7,395 nt of DNA, taken from JAFLUQ01 sp964551215. GTDB taxonomy: Bacteria > Bacillota > Clostridia > UMGS1883. The notes beneath the pieces were generated by a model. The model made no database searches. It was not told where the DNA came from and saw nothing but the letters and a program-made list of their open reading frames with translations. The stretch lies in NCBI GenBank assembly GCA_964551215.1, contig CAZKBV010000077.1, positions 1 to 7,395 on the forward strand, given 5' to 3'. The translations under genes were made by a program, and so were the position numbers. Positions 1 to 6,494 of the stretch are shown here, piece after piece. Position 1 is the stretch's first letter. Each line of letters opens with the position of its first letter.

Positions 1-8
1 ACTATCCT

Positions 9-554
9 TTACGCTTCCATATGCTTGCCAAGAAACCCGGCGGCGCTTTGGCAGAGCTTTTCCTCCACTTCCCCCATGCGGTCGCCGGTAAGATCGGTTA
101 TCATGACCACTGTGCCTATTGTGTCGCCTTCGCTTATTATGGGAGCCATAACGCCGGCATAGTATTTGTCGGCCCCGTCCACAATCGGCACAGGGTCTGA
201 GCCGTCCGGCTCCATAACAAAGATGCGTTTTTCGTCCATCAGTCTTTCCAGCTTGTCGCTGATGCGCTTCTCGTGAAGCTCCTTTCGGGGAGCGCCCGAT
301 ACGGCGATAACGTTGTCCTTGTCTGTTATAAGCACGGGATTGCCGCTGGTTTTGGAAAGCGTTTCGGCATATTCCGTGGCGAAATCCCCCAGCTCGCCGA
401 TGGGGGAGTACTTCTTAAAAATAACCTCGCCGTCCCGTTCGGTAAATATTTCCAGAGGGTCCCCCTCGCGGATACGAAGGGTGCGGCGTATTTCTTTGGG
501 AATTACAACTCTTCCCAAATCGTCTATTCTTCTTACAATTCCGGTTGCTTTCAT
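9..554 (-). CDS. spoVT: Stage V sporulation protein T (AbrB-family transcription regulator)
   Basis: 181 residues. SpoVT is a forespore DNA-binding regulator that tunes sigma-G-dependent genes late in sporulation and affects germination. Residues 1-50 form an AbrB/MazE-type swapped-hairpin DNA-binding domain, with the near-invariant stretches GIVRRIDDLGRVVIPKEIRR and TLRIREGDPLEIF. Residues about 56-180 match the GAF-like ligand/dimerisation domain that separates SpoVT from the shorter AbrB and Abh; the end GEVEEKLCQSAAGFLGKHME resembles the Bacillus C-terminus. The Bacillus protein is about 178 residues, so this looks full length. The ATG at 554 is preceded by AAAGGAG at 571-565, 10 nt away. 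It follows sbcC by 68 bp in the same direction with no terminator between, so read-through is possible. A 10-bp inverted repeat lies just upstream. The family call is secure; the DNA targets and any ligand cannot be read from sequence. Confidence 0.96.
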   Translation of the reverse strand: MKATGIVRRIDDLGRVVIPKEIRRTLRIREGDPLEIFTERDGEVIFKKYSPIGELGDFATEYAETLSKTSGNPVLITDKDNVIAVSGAPRKELHEKRISDKLERLMDEKRIFVMEPDGSDPVPIVDGADKYYAGVMAPIISEGDTIGTVVMITDLTGDRMGEVEEKLCQSAAGFLGKHMEA

Positions 555-572
555 ATATGAAATTCTCCTTTT

Positions 573-604
573 TAATACGATAATACAATGTTACTATCGT
601 ATTA
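573..604 (-). repeat. Inverted repeat in the spoVT leader/promoter gap
   Basis: On the minus strand the arms TAATACGATA (604-595) and TATCGTATTA (582-573) are perfect reverse complements, separated by 12 nt. Allowing one G-U pair the stem extends inward to 13 bp with the 6-nt loop ACATTG. It ends 1 nt before the spoVT Shine-Dalgarno. What follows is A-rich (AAAAAGGAG), not a U-tract, so it is not a normal intrinsic terminator for sbcDC. The plus-strand flank (TTTGCACGG) is not one either. The likeliest roles are an operator for a dimeric regulator, possibly SpoVT itself, or an mRNA hairpin between the sbcC stop and the spoVT ribosome binding site. The symmetry is directly visible; the role is inference. 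Confidence 0.8.
584..590 (-). promoter_or_regulatory. Possible sigma-G -10 element before spoVT
   Basis: CATTGTA (590-584, minus strand) fits the CATnnTA pattern of sigma-G -10 elements, and Bacillus spoVT is a sigma-G gene. It would place the start of transcription at about 577, giving a short leader that still includes the ribosome binding site. No good -35 is seen at the expected distance: the nearest candidate, TGCAAA at 610-605, leaves only 14 bp. A sigma-A reading (TATTAT at 585-580) likewise lacks a convincing -35. The element lies inside the inverted repeat, so a protein bound there could block it. A weak call, from one half-match in a short region. Confidence 0.25.
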
Positions 605-622
605 TTTGCACGGGGAGAAATT

Positions 623-3385
623 TTATCCGTGGTAAATTTTTGCGTCGCTGCCGCCAAACTTATCCTTTTTTACTACGATTTTATTTTCGATTTTTTCCTT
701 TAAAAGCTCCACGTGAGATATTATGCCGACGGTTCTGTTCCCTTCGGTGAGGCTGTTTAAAACATCTACGGCGGCTTCCAAGGCGGAGCTGTCAAGACTG
801 CCGAAACCTTCGTCCACAAACATGGCCGAAAGCCGCACCCCTCCGGCGGAGGACTGTATTTCGTCGGAAAGCCCCAGAGCGAGAGCCAGAGAAGCCATGA
901 AGGTTTCTCCGCCGCTGAGACTTTTAATGCTGCGAATTGAGCCGCTGTAGTGGTCGCTGACGCACAGCTCCAGCCCGCTTTTTCCGGTGAGATTTTCGGC
1001 TTCGGCGCTTCTGAGTAGCTCATACTGCCCCTTTGTCATAACCATAAGCCTTGTATTCGCCCGAGCAATTATTCTTTCAAAATAGGCGCGCTGTACGTAG
1101 GCCTCCAAGCGGATTTTTTCCCGCCCGGGAATGTCTCCGGCGGCGGCGTCCGCGAGGGCCTTAGTTTCGCTATAGCGGCCTTCCGCCGTGCGCAGATTTT
1201 CGCCCATTCCCTTTAAGCCTTCCAGCGCGGCGGCGTTTTTTGAAAGGAGGGCGGTCTTTTCCTCCCGTTTAAGGCTGAGGCGGTTTATTTCTTCCCGAAG
1301 GGCGGCGGCCTCCTTTTCCAGCTCAGCCGAAGGCGCGGCGGAGCCGTTTTCCTTAAGCCTTGCCCGCAGAGCGGCTTCCGCCGAACGGACGCCGCCGATT
1401 TTTTCTCGTATTTCGGCCAACATGGCCGAGGTACGCTCTATGTTATTTTCTAAGGCGGCCTTTTCCTTTTCCGCTTTTTCCAAGGCGGCGAGAGCTTCGT
1501 CCCTTGAGGAATAGGCGAGACGGGGCTTTAAGCTGTCGGCTTCGGCGTTAAAACGCCCCACTCCCTCCTCAAAGCGTATTTTTTCCTTTTCGAGCCTTGT
1601 TATTTCTTCGTTTAAAGCGGAAATTTCCTCGTTTACGCGGGGCAGCTCCTTTTCGAGAAGGCTCCGCCTTGCCAAAGCCGCCTCCGCTTCCTTCAGGGAA
1701 TCCGCCGCTTCAGAGCGTCTTTCGCGGACGTCCGTAAGGACGGCGGTGTACTTCGCGGCTATTATGTCGGGGGATTCCTCCTTGCCGTCGTTTTGGCGGA
1801 TAATGAGGCTTCGCTTGGCCGCTTCCTCCGCCGAGGCTTCCCCTGAGAGCCTTGCGGCCTCGGTTAGGGCTTTACGGCGCTTCTCCGCGGCGGTTTCCGC
1901 TTCCTTTATTTCTTCCTCGGAGGGGGTATTTTCGGGAACGGACGCCGGAGAGGGATGATTCAACGAGCCGCAGACGGGGCAGGGCGTTTCCGGCGTAAGC
2001 TTTGCCGCCAAAATTCCGGCGCGGGCGTCCAAAAAAGCGGCGTTGAGGGCGGCGAGCTTGTTTTGCAGGGCGGAATATTTTTCCTTTTCCGAAAGGTACT
2101 CTAACCGCTTTTCCTCAGCGGCGGCGGCAAGGATTTTCAAATGGGCGCAGTCCTTTAAAAGGCCGGTTGCCTTTTCTTCCTCTCGGCGCAGCTCCTCCCC
2201 AAGGTTCTTTATGCTTATTATGTCCTCACCGGCGGTTTTAAGGCTTTCCGCTTCGGCAAAATATTTTTCCGATTTTTCTTTGAGCAAAGCCGCCTTTTCT
2301 TTTGAATTTAACGCCGCCCTTTCCGCGTTTTCCGCTTTGAAGCGGCAGTCGGCGGCGTTTTTTTCCGCTTCCGCGAGGAGGGCGTAATCGCCCAAATTCC
2401 CTCGGACGGCGGCGATTTCTTCCCCCAAGGCTTTTATTTTGTTTTGGTTAGAGTCGCTTTTCGCTTCCTCGGCCATTGCCGTCAGGCCGGTTAATTCCGC
2501 CTCCAGCTTCTTTGCTTCCTCGGCCTTTTGTTCCGCCGCGGCAATGGTTTTTTCGTTTTCCGCCGCCAGAGCCGCCCTTTTGCCGAGACTGTCCCTTTGA
2601 AGGTTCAGCTCCTTTAGGCGGCGGGCGGTTTCTTCCGCTTCGGCGGAGGTTTTCTCCGTAAATTCCGACAGCAGCCTTTCGGCTTCGTCGGCGTCGGAGG
2701 GATGTATATTTTCCCCAAGCTCCCGTATTTTATCGAGAGAGGGGCAATCCGCTCCGGAGACGTAATACGCCGCGCTTCGGCGCAGAGCGTCCAGCGCGGC
2801 GCGGCTTTCGGACGTCTCGTTTTTAAGGCTTACGCGAAGGTCGTCGTACCTTTTCGTGTTAAAAAGGCGGCGGAAAATTTCGGTTTTCTCGTCCGTAGCG
2901 GCGCACAGCAGCTTCTCAAATTCCCCTTGGGCAAGCATGGATATTTTGGAATACTGGTTTTTATCCACGCCCATTATTTCCGTTACGGCGCGGGTCACCT
3001 CCCGACTGCCGGTTATGACGGTTCCATCGGGAAGGCGAAGACAGGCGTCCGCCCGCCGGATTGTTACGCCCGTTCCCTTTACCTTTTGGCGAGGGTATTC
3101 GGGATTGCGCTTGATGTAATACTCGTCGCTGCCGTAGGTAAACCAAAGCTCGGTAAAGGTAGGCTCGTCCGAGGCGTATTTGCTGCGAAGCATTTTCGCT
3201 TCCCTTTGACCGCCGCTGGGCTCTCCGTAAAGAGCGAAGCTTATGGCGTCGAAAATTGTGGTTTTTCCGGAGCCGGTGTCGCCGGTAATGAGATAAAGAC
3301 CGGCTTCCCCAAAGACTGAAAAATCTATTTCCGTCCGCCCGCCGTAGGAGCCGAAGGCGGACATTACAAGCTTTTTCGGTTTCAT
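623..3385 (-). CDS. sbcC: Exonuclease subunit SbcC (Rad50-like SMC-family ATPase)
   Basis: 920 residues. This is the ATPase arm of the SbcCD nuclease, which tethers DNA ends and, with SbcD, opens hairpins and processes blocked or broken ends in the cytoplasm. Walker A is GDTGSGKT at 35-42 in the N-terminal half-head. A long Ala/Glu/Lys/Arg-rich coiled coil runs from about 185 to 745, broken mid-way by the zinc hook CPVCG (Cys469 and Cys472, then NHP). The C-terminal half-head has the ABC signature LSGGE (823-827), Walker B ending in Asp858-Glu859, D-loop SLD (863-865) and His891 in the switch motif IISH. Every ATPase landmark is present. At 920 residues it is shorter than E. coli (about 1050) or B. 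subtilis (about 1130) SbcC; the loss appears to lie in the coiled-coil arms. Its ATG overlaps the sbcD stop in ATGA, with GGAGGGTGAA at 3400-3391 upstream, so the subunits are translationally coupled. Confidence 0.96.
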   Translation of the reverse strand: MKPKKLVMSAFGSYGGRTEIDFSVFGEAGLYLITGDTGSGKTTIFDAISFALYGEPSGGQREAKMLRSKYASDEPTFTELWFTYGSDEYYIKRNPEYPRQKVKGTGVTIRRADACLRLPDGTVITGSREVTRAVTEIMGVDKNQYSKISMLAQGEFEKLLCAATDEKTEIFRRLFNTKRYDDLRVSLKNETSESRAALDALRRSAAYYVSGADCPSLDKIRELGENIHPSDADEAERLLSEFTEKTSAEAEETARRLKELNLQRDSLGKRAALAAENEKTIAAAEQKAEEAKKLEAELTGLTAMAEEAKSDSNQNKIKALGEEIAAVRGNLGDYALLAEAEKNAADCRFKAENAERAALNSKEKAALLKEKSEKYFAEAESLKTAGEDIISIKNLGEELRREEEKATGLLKDCAHLKILAAAAEEKRLEYLSEKEKYSALQNKLAALNAAFLDARAGILAAKLTPETPCPVCGSLNHPSPASVPENTPSEEEIKEAETAAEKRRKALTEAARLSGEASAEEAAKRSLIIRQNDGKEESPDIIAAKYTAVLTDVRERRSEAADSLKEAEAALARRSLLEKELPRVNEEISALNEEITRLEKEKIRFEEGVGRFNAEADSLKPRLAYSSRDEALAALEKAEKEKAALENNIERTSAMLAEIREKIGGVRSAEAALRARLKENGSAAPSAELEKEAAALREEINRLSLKREEKTALLSKNAAALEGLKGMGENLRTAEGRYSETKALADAAAGDIPGREKIRLEAYVQRAYFERIIARANTRLMVMTKGQYELLRSAEAENLTGKSGLELCVSDHYSGSIRSIKSLSGGETFMASLALALGLSDEIQSSAGGVRLSAMFVDEGFGSLDSSALEAAVDVLNSLTEGNRTVGIISHVELLKEKIENKIVVKKDKFGGSDAKIYHG

Positions 3386-4518
3386 TTTTCTTCACCCTCC
3401 CAAATTTCGCGAATTTTTTCGGCAAGGAGCTTTTCCTGATACTCCGTCATAGGGGAGCCGTTCATGATATTGTAAAATTCCCCGAATATTTCCTTTGGGG
3501 ACGGGAGAGCGGAATCGGGGGAGTCGGGCAAAGCGGCGGCGGCGCACTCGCGCTTACTGTAGCGAAGCTCCATTATGTTGGGGTATACCGCCCGCAGGCG
3601 GCCTACAGCGTCGGGGATTTCCGTCTCGTCCGTAAGCTCTACGCGCACATAGTCGTCGGTGTTTGTGCCGATGTAGTTTTCCCTTAACAGCGTCTCGTCG
3701 TAGCTGCCTTTAATTATCCGCATATCCCTGAGAGGAGAGAGGGGCAGTGTTTTCACGCTCAGACTGCCCTTTTCCCTTAATTCGGCTATTGTTACGGATT
3801 TTATATGCCCCGCCTCCGAAAAGGAATATTTTAACGGGGAGCCGCTGTAGCGCAGGGCGTCCCTTTGAACCTTCTGACTTCGGTGTATATGGCCTAAGGC
3901 GACGTAATCGAATTTATCTAAAATTGAGGCGGAAATATTATTAAGCTCCCCTATGCTCATTTCCTCGCTGCCGCTTTTTTCGGCTCCGGTTACAAATTGG
4001 TGGAGCAAAGCCGCGTTGCGTCTGCCGATAGGAATATCAAGCCCTTCGATTACGGCGGCAATGGCGTCCTCATAGCTGTTTATGCCCTCCGCGCCCAAGG
4101 CCTCCCGAACGGCGGCGGGCTTAATGAAGGGGATAAGGTATATTCCCACAGGGCCGTATCGGTCGTTTAAAATTATTGGCTCGATTTTGCCGGAATAAAC
4201 GGGGGAGATGTACACTCCGCCCCCCTGCATAAGGCTTTGACCGAAGGCGAGCCGGCGGGGGCTGTCGTGGTTGCCGCTGATAATAAATATTTTTATATTC
4301 TCCCTCGCGGCGCGGGAAAGAAAGCTGTCGAACAGCTCCACGGCGGCGGCGGAGGGCAGCGGACTGTCGTAGACGTCTCCGGCGATAAAAAGCGCGTCGG
4401 GTCTTTCGCTGCGGATAATTTCCAATATTTGGTTAAGAATATGCTTCTGATCCTCCAGCATGGAAAAGCCGTTTACCGTTTTCCCGATGTGAAGGTCGGC
4501 TGTGTGCAGAATTTTCAT
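3382..4518 (-). CDS. sbcD: Nuclease subunit SbcD (Mre11-like metallophosphoesterase)
   Basis: 378 residues. SbcD is the Mn-dependent nuclease of SbcCD, giving 3'-5' exonuclease and hairpin endonuclease activity gated by SbcC ATP binding. The metal-binding motifs appear in order: Asp8-x-His10 in HTADLHIGK, GDVYD with Asp48 (47-51), GNHD (82-85), His173 in LLHQF, and GHIH with His210 and His212 (209-212), followed by YSGSPLKYSF (224-233). The C-terminal part (about 280-378) is the usual capping and SbcC-contact region. The start is the ATG at 4518: AAAGGAG lies 8 nt upstream, and the protein then begins MKILHTADLHIG as the family does. A TTG at 4545 in frame would add nine unconserved residues (RHNKGAFI) and translate through that ribosome binding site, so it is rejected. 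First gene of the sbcDC unit, with a strong promoter at 4614-4586; it overlaps sbcC by 4 bp. Confidence 0.96.
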   Translation of the reverse strand: MKILHTADLHIGKTVNGFSMLEDQKHILNQILEIIRSERPDALFIAGDVYDSPLPSAAAVELFDSFLSRAARENIKIFIISGNHDSPRRLAFGQSLMQGGGVYISPVYSGKIEPIILNDRYGPVGIYLIPFIKPAAVREALGAEGINSYEDAIAAVIEGLDIPIGRRNAALLHQFVTGAEKSGSEEMSIGELNNISASILDKFDYVALGHIHRSQKVQRDALRYSGSPLKYSFSEAGHIKSVTIAELREKGSLSVKTLPLSPLRDMRIIKGSYDETLLRENYIGTNTDDYVRVELTDETEIPDAVGRLRAVYPNIMELRYSKRECAAAALPDSPDSALPSPKEIFGEFYNIMNGSPMTEYQEKLLAEKIREIWEGEEK

Positions 4519-4526
4519 AATAAAAG

Positions 4527-4533
4527 CTCCTTT
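4527..4533 (-). promoter_or_regulatory. Ribosome binding site deciding the sbcD start
   Basis: AAAGGAG on the minus strand, 8 nt before the ATG at 4518. It lies within the nine extra codons that a start at the upstream TTG (4545) would add, so it selects the ATG. Confidence 0.85.
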
Positions 4534-4569
4534 GTTGTGCCGCAATTATGCCGCGGGCGGAGTTAAGGC

Positions 4570-4579
4570 AAGGCGCCTT
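4570..4579. repeat. 10-bp perfect palindrome at predicted sbcD transcription start
   Basis: AAGGCGCCTT reads the same on both strands. It begins about 7 nt downstream of the -10 box of the sbcD promoter, so it covers or abuts +1. A second half-site-like GCCTT follows at once on the minus strand (AAGGCGCCTTGCCTT). It could be an operator or chance; nothing identifies a regulator, and it does not match the Gram-positive LexA box. Confidence 0.5.
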
Positions 4580-4585
4580 TATTTG

Positions 4586-4614
4586 ATTATAACATATTAT
4601 GTGATTTTTTTCAA
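4586..4614 (-). promoter_or_regulatory. Sigma-A promoter of the sbcDC unit
   Basis: On the minus strand, -35 TTGAAA (4614-4609) and -10 TATAAT (4591-4586) are separated by exactly 17 bp. The -10 is perfect and extended by TGT (4594-4592), giving TGTTATAAT. The predicted start of transcription is about 4579, leaving a leader of about 60 nt to the sbcD ATG. It sits just beyond the terminator of the preceding unit and drives sbcD, sbcC and possibly spoVT. The match is strong enough to expect substantial basal expression unless repressed. Confidence 0.88.
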
Positions 4615-4645
4615 CGCTTGGGCGGCGGATTTGTAAAAAATAAGT

Positions 4646-4698
4646 AAAATAAAAACGGACCGCAAAAAAACAAATAGCGTCTGTCCTTTTGCGGCCCG
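4646..4698 (-). terminator. Intrinsic terminator of the tyrA-phosphoglucomutase unit
   Basis: In the minus-strand RNA, CGGGCCGCAAAA (4698-4687) pairs with UUUUGCGGUCCG (4667-4656), giving 12 bp with one G-U pair. The stem extends inward by five more pairs (GGACA with UGUUU), leaving the 9-nt loop GACGCUAUU. TTTTTATTTT follows directly (4655-4646). The stem starts 13 nt after the stop codon of the phosphoglucomutase gene. It has the expected strong stem and U-tract and separates this unit from the sbcDC promoter about 32 bp further on. The plus strand has A-tracts at the left arm but no clean U-tract after the right arm, so it is one-directional. Confidence 0.92.
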
Positions 4699-4711
4699 AA
4701 AGTTGGGGGCT

Positions 4712-6454
4712 TTATTCGTTAATTCCGGCGGCGTCCGTCACAGCCGCCATAATTTTCTCCAGGGTTTCCTTTGCTTTTACTTCGTCGGCCTCGCTGTAGC
4801 CGAAGTAGAACTTAATTTTAGGCTCGGTGCCGCTGGGGCGCACAGCCACCCAGCCGGAGCTGTTTTCGCCGCCAAGCTCAAAATAGAGCATATTGTTCTT
4901 GGGCTGGCCCGTTTCGCCCTTTGCGCCGTCGGCATAGTAAATAACGCCGGAGCTGTAATCCCTCAGAGCCGTAACCCTTACTCCGGCAAATTCCTTGGGA
5001 GCTTCCTTCCTCAGACGGTCGATTATGGCGTTGATTTTCGCGGAGCCGTCAAGCCCGTCGAAGTAAATATTTTTAACGCCCTCCTCATGAGGGTTGTACT
5101 TTTTGTAAAGGGACAAAAGGGCGTCGTAAAGGGTCATGCCCTTAGTCTTGTAATAGGCCGCCATTTCCGTAATAAGCATGGACGCCACCACCGCGTCCTT
5201 GTCGCGGACGTAGGTTCCGCTGAGATAGCCGTAGCTTTCCTCAAAGCCGAAAACGAAATTCTTTTTGTTGCCGTCTTTTTCAAATTCCCTTATTTTTTCG
5301 CCTATAAACTTAAACCCCGTAAGCACCTCCATAAGCTCAACGCCGTATTCCTTGGCCACAGGGCGGAGCATTTCGGTGGTTACAACGGTTTTTATAAGCA
5401 CGGGATTTTCCGGCATAGTACCAAGCTCCTTGCGGCGGGAGAAAATATAGTCGCTTAAAAGCACCCCTGTTTGGTTGCCTGTAAGCGTAACGTAGCCGCC
5501 GTCGGAGGAACGGACAACTATCCCCACCCTATCGGCGTCCGGATCGGTTCCGATAATAAGGTCGGTATTGTGCTGCTTTGCCATTTTGATGGCAATTTCA
5601 AACACTTCCTTAAATTCCGGATTGGGATATTCCACAGTGGGGAAATCCCCGTCGGGAAGCTCCTGCTCCTTTACCACGTACACCTGCTTCATGCCGCATT
5701 TGTCCAGTATACGGCGCACAAGCTTGTTGCCCGTGCCGTGGAGGGGAGTGTAAATTATGCTGAAATCGTCGGCTACGGAGGGGATAAGGCTCTTATCGAC
5801 AGATTGCTCGTACACCTTTTCAATGTACGCGGCGTCCACGTCCTCGCCGATATAAGTAAGAAGGCCTTCCTTCAAGGCGGAATCCCTGCTTGTGAGCTTC
5901 ACGTCCGAGAAAATATCCGTCTCGGCTATATATCCGGACACCGTGGCCGCCGCCTCCGGCGGAAGCTGGCCGCCGTCCTCGCCGTAAACCTTATAGCCGT
6001 TGTATTCCTTGGGGTTGTGGCTGGCGGTTATCATAATTCCGGAAATACACCCAAAATGGCGCACAGCGAAGCTGACCTCGGGAGTGGGGCGCAAAGACTC
6101 GAACAGGTAGACCTTAATTCCGTTGGCGCAAAGCACCAGCGCGCTTTCAAGGGCAAATTCCGTGCTGAAATGACGGCTGTCATAGCCTATAGCCACGCCT
6201 CGGTCTTGGCCGCCTTCGCCGATTATCCACCTTGCGAGTCCCTGAGTTGCCTGACGCACGGTGTATATATTCATTCTGCCGATTCCGGCGGCAAGCTTGC
6301 CCCGAAGGCCCGCCGTGCCGAAGGAAAGAGGCTTAGAAAAACGCTCGCGGATTTCCGCTTCGTTGTCCTTTATGGCTTCAAGCTCTTCGCGAAGACCCTC
6401 GTCAAGGTCGGCATAGTCCATCCATTTGCTGAAATTTTTCATGTAGTCTGACAT
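4712..6454 (-). CDS. pgcA: Alpha-phosphoglucomutase, PgcA type (phosphohexomutase superfamily)
   Basis: 580 residues, the length of B. subtilis PgcA (about 581). It interconverts glucose-6-phosphate and glucose-1-phosphate in the cytoplasm, feeding UDP-glucose for glycolipids, wall polymers or glycogen. The four superfamily loops are intact: the catalytic phosphoserine loop TASHNP (143-148, Ser145), the Mg-binding loop DPDADR (304-309), the sugar-specificity loop GFEESYGY (403-410), and the phosphate-binding loop RPSGTEPK (539-546). GTAGLRGK (46-53) is the usual N-terminal substrate-domain motif. The ATG at 6454 has a near-perfect AAGGAGG 8 nt upstream, so it is preferred over the internal ATG at Met5. 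It lies 40 bp after tyrA in the same direction and is followed by an intrinsic terminator, so it is probably the last gene of that unit. Some relatives also act on mannose phosphates; the FEESYGY loop favours glucose. The symbol follows the Bacillus homologue. Confidence 0.94.
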   Translation of the reverse strand: MSDYMKNFSKWMDYADLDEGLREELEAIKDNEAEIRERFSKPLSFGTAGLRGKLAAGIGRMNIYTVRQATQGLARWIIGEGGQDRGVAIGYDSRHFSTEFALESALVLCANGIKVYLFESLRPTPEVSFAVRHFGCISGIMITASHNPKEYNGYKVYGEDGGQLPPEAAATVSGYIAETDIFSDVKLTSRDSALKEGLLTYIGEDVDAAYIEKVYEQSVDKSLIPSVADDFSIIYTPLHGTGNKLVRRILDKCGMKQVYVVKEQELPDGDFPTVEYPNPEFKEVFEIAIKMAKQHNTDLIIGTDPDADRVGIVVRSSDGGYVTLTGNQTGVLLSDYIFSRRKELGTMPENPVLIKTVVTTEMLRPVAKEYGVELMEVLTGFKFIGEKIREFEKDGNKKNFVFGFEESYGYLSGTYVRDKDAVVASMLITEMAAYYKTKGMTLYDALLSLYKKYNPHEEGVKNIYFDGLDGSAKINAIIDRLRKEAPKEFAGVRVTALRDYSSGVIYYADGAKGETGQPKNNMLYFELGGENSSGWVAVRPSGTEPKIKFYFGYSEADEVKAKETLEKIMAAVTDAAGINE

Positions 6455-6462
6455 TGATGTGT

Positions 6463-6469
6463 CCTCCTT
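6463..6469 (-). promoter_or_regulatory. Ribosome binding site deciding the phosphoglucomutase start
   Basis: AAGGAGG on the minus strand, 8 nt before the ATG at 6454. It rules for Met1 over Met5 (ATG at 6442), for which it would be about 20 nt away. No promoter-like pair is seen in the 40-bp tyrA gap, supporting co-transcription. Confidence 0.85.
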
Positions 6470-6494
6470 GAACTTTTTTAAACCTGAAAAAGGG

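Noticed and set aside
573..604. The inverted repeat as a terminator for sbcDC
   Set aside because: The stem is AT-rich and is followed on the minus strand by A-residues and the ribosome binding site, not a U-tract.
2702..3319. 205-codon open frame on the plus strand, plus several shorter ones between 723 and 3119
   Set aside because: All are antisense to sbcC, whose Glu/Lys/Ala-rich coiled coil makes the opposite strand rich in Ser, Arg, Phe and Ala codons and poor in stops. None shows a protein motif.
2961..3425. 154-codon minus-strand frame overlapping the sbcC start, and an 80-codon one at 415-657
   Set aside because: Alternative-frame readings of sbcC/sbcD and of the sbcC-spoVT junction. 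Their sequences are Arg/Asn/Ser-rich out-of-frame translations, and the real frames are unambiguous.
4519..4545. N-terminal extension of SbcD from TTG at 4545
   Set aside because: It would translate through the AAAGGAG ribosome binding site and add nine unconserved residues before the conserved MKILHTADLHIG start.
4519..4711. A riboswitch, T-box or small RNA in the largest intergenic gap
   Set aside because: The 193 bp are used up by the terminator, the promoter and a leader of about 60 nt. The leader is too short for these elements and shows no T-box-like or aptamer-like conserved core.
4703..5458. 251-codon open frame on the plus strand
   Set aside because: Antisense to the C-terminal half of the phosphoglucomutase gene and beginning in the spacer just after that gene's terminator stem, with no recognisable domain.
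5471..6451. 326-codon open frame on the plus strand, opposite the phosphoglucomutase gene
   Set aside because: It lies entirely antisense to a gene with all four phosphohexomutase loops. The translation is low-complexity in character (His, Val, Gly, Ala rich), matches no family I know, and no ribosome binding site or promoter was evident. It is a by-product of codon use on the coding strand.
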